This document shows positions 25,959-32,086 of a stretch of DNA of 55,442 bases, in pieces. The DNA lies in assembly GCF_001435345.1 (NCBI RefSeq), contig NZ_AZGO01000012.1, positions 1-55,442 of the forward strand, in the 5' to 3' direction. The position numbers and the translations under genes are program-made. Source of the stretch: Limosilactobacillus pontis DSM 8475. GTDB lineage: Bacteria > Bacillota > Bacilli > Lactobacillales > Lactobacillaceae. The notes below the pieces were generated by a model. The model did not search any database, was not told the origin of the DNA, and saw only the letters and a program-made list of their open reading frames with translations. Positions within the stretch are counted from its first letter, which is position 1. Each line of letters starts with the position of its first letter.

Positions 25959-26402
25959 GTGGATAAATTGGTTGAACGGGCCCAAGCGGTCCTGAAAAAA
26001 CACCACTTGCGATGGACCAAGCAGCGGAAGATGATGATTGCCGCGGTAGCTGCCGATCCGACGCGCTATGTTGACATTACCAAGGTTGACCAGTACCTGC
26101 GGCGTGACTATCCGGGCCTCAGCCATAACACGATCTATCGTAACTTCAAGGAGTTTGAAGAACTGGGAATCGTCGAGCTGCGGCAGCATAATGACCAGAT
26201 GCAGGTTAAGTACCGCTGCGACCCGGTTCACCACCACCACTTTATCTGTGACCGCTGTGGTCGGGTTCAGGAGATCAAGATGATGCCGATCGACGATGCT
26301 TTCTTTGAGCGTCAGCTGCCAGGAATCAAGATCACCGGTCACAGCTTTGAACTGCACGGGATCTGTGCCCAGTGTCGCGCTGCCCAAGCGGGTGACAAAT
26401 AA
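25959..26402 (+). CDS. Fur-family metalloregulator
   Basis: About 147 residues: winged-helix domain (about 10-85, with DPTRYVDITKVDQYL and LSHNTIYRNFKEFEELG as recognition region), then a dimerisation domain with HHHHFICDRCG and a terminal CAQC, the two Cys pairs of the structural Zn site. It could be Zur, PerR or Fur; ligands seen here do not decide. GTG 25959 is 5 bases after GGGGGAG; the GTG at 25953 overlaps it. Confidence 0.88.
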   Translation: MDKLVERAQAVLKKHHLRWTKQRKMMIAAVAADPTRYVDITKVDQYLRRDYPGLSHNTIYRNFKEFEELGIVELRQHNDQMQVKYRCDPVHHHHFICDRCGRVQEIKMMPIDDAFFERQLPGIKITGHSFELHGICAQCRAAQAGDK

Positions 26403-26423
26403 TCTTCATCTTTCCTTAACACT

Positions 26424-26452
26424 TTTTGAACGAAAAGAGTGTATGATATTAT
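26424..26452 (+). promoter_or_regulatory. Promoter of the low-complexity protein gene
   Basis: TTTTGA (26424-26429), a 17-base spacer and TATTAT (26447-26452). An alternative -10 is TATGAT at 26442-26447. Confidence 0.45.
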
Positions 26453-26473
26453 GCGAAAAGGAGCGAAAGTAAT

Positions 26474-27004
26474 ATGGCAGGAAAAATCCCACCTTTAGTA
26501 ACCCCCTTTGCCTTGGTATCACTAGTTTTGGCACTGGGGGCCACCAATGTGGTTGTAAACAAGACTACCCATACCAACGAAGGGGCTAAGGTCACCAGGG
26601 TCTCCTCGCGGCGGTCGGACGATTCGACCATGGACGATGATCAGAAGATTTCCCGGAGCTCCAGTCGCGACGACGATGATGATGCTAGCAGCAGTTCTGC
26701 TCAAAGCAACAACGATAACAATCAGGCCACAAAGACGAGCAACAACGATGACCGGGGAAATGATAATAACCAAGCCAATGATAACTCAACCAGGTCAGCT
26801 GGTAATGCCAATCAGAGGAACGATCAGACGAATAACGATAACCACTCGACTGGCAATACTGGTACAACACAGAGTAATGGTGGCGGCAACACTAGCCACT
26901 CGACTGGCAATACTGGTACAACACAGAGTAATGGTGGCGGCAACACTAGCCAGGGGAATGGTAACACCGGTGGTACCACGACCACGCAGGGCAACAACCA
27001 GTAA
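26474..27004 (+). CDS. Secreted or anchored Ser/Asn/Asp-rich low-complexity protein
   Basis: 176 residues. A hydrophobic helix (about 9-29) is followed by a wholly low-complexity exterior: an acidic Ser/Asp stretch (about 47-78), an Asn/Asp/Gln-rich stretch, and a Gly/Thr/Asn tail. The tail contains two identical 18-residue units starting HSTGNTGTTQSNGGG. No LPxTG is present. It is probably a disordered surface polypeptide or spacer; function unknown. AAGGAG precedes the start, and the next gene begins 14 bases after the stop. Confidence 0.7.
   Translation: MAGKIPPLVTPFALVSLVLALGATNVVVNKTTHTNEGAKVTRVSSRRSDDSTMDDDQKISRSSSRDDDDDASSSSAQSNNDNNQATKTSNNDDRGNDNNQANDNSTRSAGNANQRNDQTNNDNHSTGNTGTTQSNGGGNTSHSTGNTGTTQSNGGGNTSQGNGNTGGTTTTQGNNQ
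26842..26949 (+). repeat. Perfect 54-bp tandem duplication
   Basis: Units 26842-26895 and 26896-26949 are identical and in frame, encoding two copies of an 18-residue Gly/Thr/Asn-rich unit. Absence of any silent change indicates a recent duplication. Confidence 0.92.
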
Positions 27005-27018
27005 GGGGGTGAATTAAT

Positions 27019-27864
27019 ATGTTTAGTTTTCTTGATATGATTAATTCATCGCTGAGTTACTTCAACCTCGACACGAAGCTGAAGAGCCGGATCTACATCG
27101 GCATCGCGGCCGCGGGTGATATCTACCTGGTCTACGTTACCTTCCGGCTATTCGCAAACCACGTCTGGATGCGGGCTTTCCTCTATTGTCTGGCAATGCT
27201 GGCGATCACCTACTTCCTCTACCTCAACTTTGTTTTCTACTTTTTGGGGAGGACCTCACAGTTTGACTTCCTGTCTCCGCGTTTTGCCAAGGTGACCGGG
27301 CAGAAGTTTGATACCGCTAGTGGTAACCCTAACCCATCCATTGCGGCCCAGCAGCAACTCGCCCAGGAATTGGCCAACAATTCAAATGGGGTCTTCAATG
27401 GTGCCGACACCATCCCCGCCGTGGTGGCGATTGATGACCACGAACAGCGTAATCTGCAAGTGATTGTCGACCGGCTTTTAAAAGAGGGCATCTTCGTCAA
27501 CGACTACAGCGGCCTTAGTGACCGGGAGATTGTTGAGCAGTACGCTCAGACCAATCGGCCGGTGCCGGCCCTAAACGCCCGGTCGGTTCCACCGTACTTT
27601 GAGCTGGTCCACGACCAACTCCGGCACCGCCTGGAGATCTACATCGGGATGAACCAGATGGAACGGCGGGCAGTCGGTCATATTGTTAAGATCGGCTTGA
27701 CCGACGCGGCAACGGCCCACCACCGCTACCAAATCTACCTGGCCAACCTAGCCGTCGTCGGGGGACCAAACAAGATCCCCGGCCGGCGGGGCTCGACCAT
27801 CATGACGACCGCCGATTACGGCTTGAATGCCCAGGTGGCCTATCGCGAACGACCAAAAGAATAA
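27019..27864 (+). CDS. Conserved membrane protein of unknown function
   Basis: 281 residues. Two N-terminal membrane helices (about 25-44 and 50-74) are followed by a roughly 200-residue soluble part. This includes a Gln/Asn-rich linker, a segment AVVAIDDHEQRNLQVIVDRL and a C-terminal domain beginning PPYFELVHDQLRHRLEIYIG. I do not recognise the family with confidence. GGGGGTGA precedes ATG 27019. Cotranscribed with the low-complexity secreted protein, which suggests a joint envelope role. Confidence 0.65.
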   Translation: MFSFLDMINSSLSYFNLDTKLKSRIYIGIAAAGDIYLVYVTFRLFANHVWMRAFLYCLAMLAITYFLYLNFVFYFLGRTSQFDFLSPRFAKVTGQKFDTASGNPNPSIAAQQQLAQELANNSNGVFNGADTIPAVVAIDDHEQRNLQVIVDRLLKEGIFVNDYSGLSDREIVEQYAQTNRPVPALNARSVPPYFELVHDQLRHRLEIYIGMNQMERRAVGHIVKIGLTDAATAHHRYQIYLANLAVVGGPNKIPGRRGSTIMTTADYGLNAQVAYRERPKE

Positions 27865-27878
27865 TACTAAAAATAATC

Positions 27879-27918
27879 AGCAGCTGATTGGAAGGCAAAT
27901 CCCGGATCAGCTGCTTTT
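27879..27918 (+). terminator. Terminator
   Basis: AGCAGCTGAT (27879-27888) pairs perfectly with 27906-27915, followed by TTTTGTTTT. Confidence 0.88.
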
Positions 27919-27965
27919 GTTTTATAAATCAATTCGTAAATACCATCACAATCCTATGAAAGCCT

Positions 27966-27994
27966 TTGTAATCGTTTTCGTGATGTGATAATAT
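27966..27994 (+). promoter_or_regulatory. Promoter of rbsD-sugar symporter operon
   Basis: TTGTAA (27966-27971), a 17-base spacer and TAATAT (27989-27994). Confidence 0.55.
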
Positions 27995-28007
27995 ACAAAT
28001 CGTTGTT

Positions 28008-28028
28008 TTGGTAAAGCGGTTTACTAAA
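28008..28028. promoter_or_regulatory. LacI/RbsR-type operator
   Basis: TTGGTAAAGCGGTTTACTAAA has symmetric GTAAA/TTTAC arms about a central CG, the usual layout of LacI-family sites. It lies just downstream of the promoter, where a bound repressor would block transcription. No rbsR gene is in the window. Confidence 0.65.
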
Positions 28029-28070
28029 ACGTTACACTGAAAATTAATGCATTTGGAGGATTGATTTGCA

Positions 28071-28466
28071 ATGAAGAAGACCGGAATTATCAACTCAGAG
28101 ATTTCCGCTGTCGTTGCCAACATGGGCCACATGGACTGGCTGTCCATCGGTGACGCGGGGATGCCGGTGCCGTTTGGGACCAAGAAAATTGACCTGGCCC
28201 TCGACAAGGAACTGCCGAGCTTCATCGACGTTTTGAAGAACGTCTTAAAGGAGATGAAGGTACAAAAGATCTACCTGGCCGATGAGATCAAGGGCCAAAA
28301 CCCTGACCAGCTCGCTGCCATCAAGGAGCTCCTGCCCGACGTTGAAGTGGCCTTCGTACCCCACAGTCAGCTGAAGAAGGACCTGGCCAAGACCCACGCC
28401 TTCATCCGGACTGGGGAAATGACGCCATACTCCAACATCATCTTGGAATCCGGCGTAACGTTCTAG
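28071..28466 (+). CDS. rbsD: D-ribose pyranase RbsD
   Basis: 131 residues, the normal length. Shows the RbsD marks [17 protein letters not shown] (catalytic His in MGH), [19 protein letters not shown] and a C-terminus [14 protein letters not shown]. It interconverts pyranose and furanose ribose, supplying the furanose to ribokinase. It ends in GVTF as RbsD does, rather than matching FucU. GGAGG precedes the start. The symporter gene begins 11 bases after its stop, tying the pair together. Confidence 0.93.
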   Translation: MKKTGIINSEISAVVANMGHMDWLSIGDAGMPVPFGTKKIDLALDKELPSFIDVLKNVLKEMKVQKIYLADEIKGQNPDQLAAIKELLPDVEVAFVPHSQLKKDLAKTHAFIRTGEMTPYSNIILESGVTF

Positions 28467-28476
28467 GAGGTCGCTC

Positions 28477-29817
28477 ATGGATAAAGTAAAACACCAAAGT
28501 TGGGAGCAGCTACCGAACGGTTACCTCAGCCGGACGCCAATGTTCCAATTCGTTATCTTGTGTTTGATCTTCCCACTGTGGGGAGCCGCCGCCAGTCTAA
28601 ATGATATCCTGATCACCCAGTTCAAGACGGTCTTCACCCTGAACGATACGGCCACGGCCTTCGTCCAGAGTGCCTTCTACGGTGGTTACTTCCTGATGGC
28701 TATCCCGGCCTCGATCCTGATCAAGAAGACATCCTACAAGCTGGCAATTTTAACTGGTTTGTTATTCTACATCATTGGTTGTGGGATGTTCTTCCCGGCC
28801 TCACACGTGGCCACCTACAGCATGTTTTTGGCCGCCATCTTCGCCATTGCGATCGGTCTGAGTTTCCTGGAAACCAGTTGTGACACCTACGCCACGATGT
28901 TCGGCCCCCAGGCGACGGCCAACAAGCGGCTCAACGTTGCCAACGTCCTGATCCCGCTGGGGGACATCATGGGGATCGTCCTCGGTAAGTACCTGATCTT
29001 CGGTGAGGGTGGTAACATTGCCGACAAGGTTGCCAAGATGTCCAAGGCCGAGGCCGAGGTCTACAACCAACACCTCTTGCAACTGACTCTGCGGCCATAC
29101 AAGTATATCCTGATCGTCTTGATCATCATCTTCATCGTCCTGGCAATCACCAAGATGCCACGGGCCAAGGCAATGTCCAGTGAATCAGCCGAGGCGCAGC
29201 CAAAGCTCGGCGAGACCTTCCACTATCTCTTCCACAACAAGCGGTACATGAAGGGGGTCTTATGTCAGTTCATTTACGCCGGGATGCAGACCACGGTTTG
29301 GTCCTTCACCATCCGGCTGGCATTACGCCTGGACTCACACATCTCCGATTCTGCAGCCTCAACCTTCATGATCTACAGTTACATCGCCTGGTTCTTCGGT
29401 AAGCTGGTTGCCAACTGGTTCCTGAACCGTTACTCAATCACCAAGGTGCTGACCTGGTTCTCCCTGCTGGGGACAATTTCTTTGATCGTCACCTTCACGA
29501 TTCCGAACCTGACGGCCGTCATCGCCGCCATCGTTACCAGCTTCTTCTTCGGTCCGGAATGGCCGACGATTTACGCCCACACCTTGGACCAGATTCACGA
29601 GAAGAAGTACACCGAAACTGGTGGGGCCTTCATCGTGATGGCACTGATCGGTGGGGCCATCATCCCAGCTGTTCAGGGACGGGTATCCGACCTGAGTGGT
29701 TCGATGCAGTTCTCATTCATCGTGCCGGCAATCTGCTTCACCCTGATCACCCTCTACTTCTGGACGGAACACCGTTGGGAAAAGCAGCACCCGAACGAAG
29801 TCCACGATGGTGAATAA
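28477..29817 (+). CDS. FucP-type MFS sugar:proton symporter, probably for ribose
   Basis: 446 residues, 12 helices. FPLWGAAASLNDILITQFK, FYGGYFLMAIPAS and SFLETSCDTYA are typical of the FHS (L-fucose permease) family. Because it is cotranscribed with rbsD (11-base gap, GGAGG at the start) and not with any fucose gene, ribose is the more likely substrate. This is inference from context. Lactobacilli more commonly use RbsU or an ABC system for ribose. Ends at a strong terminator. Confidence 0.85.
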   Translation: MDKVKHQSWEQLPNGYLSRTPMFQFVILCLIFPLWGAAASLNDILITQFKTVFTLNDTATAFVQSAFYGGYFLMAIPASILIKKTSYKLAILTGLLFYIIGCGMFFPASHVATYSMFLAAIFAIAIGLSFLETSCDTYATMFGPQATANKRLNVANVLIPLGDIMGIVLGKYLIFGEGGNIADKVAKMSKAEAEVYNQHLLQLTLRPYKYILIVLIIIFIVLAITKMPRAKAMSSESAEAQPKLGETFHYLFHNKRYMKGVLCQFIYAGMQTTVWSFTIRLALRLDSHISDSAASTFMIYSYIAWFFGKLVANWFLNRYSITKVLTWFSLLGTISLIVTFTIPNLTAVIAAIVTSFFFGPEWPTIYAHTLDQIHEKKYTETGGAFIVMALIGGAIIPAVQGRVSDLSGSMQFSFIVPAICFTLITLYFWTEHRWEKQHPNEVHDGE

Positions 29818-29837
29818 CCATTAATTGAAAGCATAAT

Positions 29838-29879
29838 AAAAGCACTGCCCTGGAAGATTCCTCCCCAGGCAGTGCTTTT
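29838..29879. terminator. Bidirectional terminator
   Basis: AAAAGCACTGCC (29838-29849) pairs with 29868-29879, extended by TGG/CCA past a bulged C. Lies between convergent genes. Confidence 0.88.
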
Positions 29880-29889
29880 TGCGTTGTGA

Positions 29890-30126
29890 TTACTTATGTT
29901 CCTTGAATTCGCCCTCGACAACGTGCTTGCCGCCCTTGCTCTTGGCATCGGGCATGATCAGGCCGGCCACCAGGTAGATCAGGCCAAGCGGGAAGAACCC
30001 GGTCATGACCAGGAGAACCAGGGCGATCAGCCGCACGATGGTGGGATCAACGTGGAAGTAGTTGGCGAGACCGCCACAGACCCCGAGGAAGACCTTGTTC
30101 TTTGATTTGGTAAGCTTCTTTTCCAT
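29890..30126 (-). CDS. PspC-domain membrane protein
   Basis: 78 residues: NKVFLGVCGGLANYFHVDP is the PspC-domain hallmark, followed by IVRLIALVLL and a second hydrophobic stretch, then a basic/acidic tail. Small envelope-stress protein of the PspC family; here it stands without other psp genes. It lies 54 bases downstream of galM on the same strand and has its own GGAGG. Confidence 0.88.
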   Translation of the reverse strand: MEKKLTKSKNKVFLGVCGGLANYFHVDPTIVRLIALVLLVMTGFFPLGLIYLVAGLIMPDAKSKGGKHVVEGEFKEHK

Positions 30127-30180
30127 ATTAAGACCTCCAATCGAAACGGTACGATTAACTATCTTAATTATACCATTTCA

Positions 30181-31227
30181 CTAGGCAAAGTACTCGTAAC
30201 GTAACTGGAAGTGTTCGGGGTGGCCGGGCCGCAGAGCAATGTCACCAAATTGTGGGTGGTGCGGGGCGTCCGGTAGGGTCTGTCCCTCCAGAGCGATCGC
30301 AAACCAGCTGCCCGCTGGCCGGTTGTAGTCCGGCACCTGCAGGCCGTTAGCGGTGTAAACCACCAGCCCGTTGCGGTCGGAGTACATCTTGATCTTGCGA
30401 CCGGTGGCGGCGTCCATCAGTACGGCCACCGGTTCGTGGGCCAGGCGGTTGCTTGGCAGGACCACGAAGGCGTCGTCAAAGCCCCCCTCCGGATTGTTTT
30501 CTTCCTGAAGGTGCTGAAGGGCGGTGCCGAGGACGGTCGGGTATCTGAAATCAAACGGGGTGTTTTTATTTAAGATCTTCTTCCCGGTCGGTAGCTTCTC
30601 CTCGTCCAGCTGGAGGTGGTAGGTGGAGTTGAGGGTCAGCACGTGGCCCTGGATCGTCTTGGCCTCGCCGGACAGGTTCCAGTAGGTGTGGCTGGTCGGG
30701 TTGAAGAGGGTCTTCGAATCAGTCTGGCCGTCGAAGTCGATCGTGACGCTATTGTCGTTGGCCAGGGTGTAGGTGACCTTGACGTCCTCCTTGCCCGGGA
30801 AGTGGTCGGTAGCCGGGGTGATGCTGGTCGTCAGAATGGCCTGGACCTGATCACTATCCTGCTTGGTTTCGACCTGGTAGAACTGCTGGGCGAGCCCGTT
30901 GGCGCCACCGTGGAGGAGGTTATCGCCCTCGTTGGTTGGTACGCTGTAGGACTGACCGTCGATGTCGAACTGGCCACCGGCGATCCGGCCCGCAGTCCGC
31001 CCCACGATCCGGCTGGCGTAGAGGCTACCGTGCTCGACGTAGGGGTCGAAGGTATCAGCAGCGAGGAGGAGGTTGACGCGTCCGCCCCGCGTGTTGGGAA
31101 CCATGTAGGCCTGCCAGATCCCCGCGAAGTTGAGGACACTGATGCTGACGTTGTTATCGTTAGTCAGGGTGTACTTGATGACATCTTGGTTACGGTATTC
31201 ACCGAATTTTTCCGTTGCAATCTTCAT
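30181..31227 (-). CDS. galM: Aldose 1-epimerase (galactose mutarotase) GalM
   Basis: 348 residues with the all-beta galactose mutarotase fold. GRTAGRIAGGQF (about 75), catalytic His in NPTSHTYWNL (about 181) and catalytic Glu in FAIALEGQTLP (about 310) are in place. It interconverts alpha and beta anomers of aldoses in the cytosol. The start at 31227 follows GGAGG by 9 bases; the TTG six bases earlier would be only 3 bases from it. No other Leloir genes adjoin. Confidence 0.92.
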   Translation of the reverse strand: MKIATEKFGEYRNQDVIKYTLTNDNNVSISVLNFAGIWQAYMVPNTRGGRVNLLLAADTFDPYVEHGSLYASRIVGRTAGRIAGGQFDIDGQSYSVPTNEGDNLLHGGANGLAQQFYQVETKQDSDQVQAILTTSITPATDHFPGKEDVKVTYTLANDNSVTIDFDGQTDSKTLFNPTSHTYWNLSGEAKTIQGHVLTLNSTYHLQLDEEKLPTGKKILNKNTPFDFRYPTVLGTALQHLQEENNPEGGFDDAFVVLPSNRLAHEPVAVLMDAATGRKIKMYSDRNGLVVYTANGLQVPDYNRPAGSWFAIALEGQTLPDAPHHPQFGDIALRPGHPEHFQLRYEYFA

Positions 31228-31504
31228 GATCAAACGCCTCCTGCATATTTGCTTTCACTTGCGATTGTAGCATATTCACCGGAATATCCAGGACAATTTG
31301 ACTAATTCTAATCTAAATATAGGAAAATTAAGCGCTTTGCGACTGAAAGGGGCCAATAACCAATTCTGGGAGGTGGACCCGATTTTTAACACATTTCGGA
31401 ACTACTGTCGCTTTTAGCAACAAATATTCTTAAAAAACTCTGTTGTTTGATATCAGAACGTTATATAGTATTCATGTTAAAAAGACAACAGGAGGGAGGA
31501 ATAG

Positions 31505-32056
31505 ATGATGCGCGTTACACGGACAGTTCGGGACTTTCAGAATGCCCTGATGGTCCTGCTGGAAACCAACTCATTTGATCACCTGACGGTTGACCAGATC
31601 TGCAAGGAGGCGCTCTTGCACCGGAGTAGCTTTTATCGTTACTTCAACGACAAGTACGACTTGCTTGAGCAGACCCTGAAAGCCCAGGTGGTGCGGATCG
31701 TCGATAACGGTAATTCTGAGGATGATATTGTTAAGCAGGTTGTTATGTATATTGATCAGCACCGTGACGTGGTTCGTCATCTGGCCGCCAGTGACACTCA
31801 CAGCTCCCTGTACTCGGAGCTACTGCAGATTCTGACCCAGATGTTTCTGGAACGGCGCGAACAGGAGAGCAGCGACCCGGTTATTCAGGCACTACAGAAG
31901 TCGGATAATCCGGAGCTGTTGGCCTACACGCTGAGTGGCGCGATCCTTGGGGGCTTCCACTGGTGGCAGAGTAAGAACTACAACGTGCCGGTAGCGGAAG
32001 TCATCAGCTTCGTTCGGGAGACAGTCCACAGTCTCTCCGACGATAAGAAAATGTAG
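31505..32056 (+). CDS. TetR-family transcriptional regulator
   Basis: 183 residues. N-terminal helix-turn-helix (DHLTVDQICKEALLHRSSFY, about 25-44, then RYFNDKYDLLEQ) and a ligand/dimerisation domain. The pattern is typical of TetR regulators that sit beside YhgE/Pip genes. GGAGGGAGG lies just upstream of ATG 31505. The yhgE gene starts 30 bases after its stop, so it probably autoregulates the pair. CTGTTGT near 31437 and ACAACAG near 31485 flank the promoter region and may be operator halves. Confidence 0.88.
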   Translation: MMRVTRTVRDFQNALMVLLETNSFDHLTVDQICKEALLHRSSFYRYFNDKYDLLEQTLKAQVVRIVDNGNSEDDIVKQVVMYIDQHRDVVRHLAASDTHSSLYSELLQILTQMFLERREQESSDPVIQALQKSDNPELLAYTLSGAILGGFHWWQSKNYNVPVAEVISFVRETVHSLSDDKKM

Positions 32057-32086
32057 GATTTAGTAAATTAGAGGTGAAAGAGAAAA

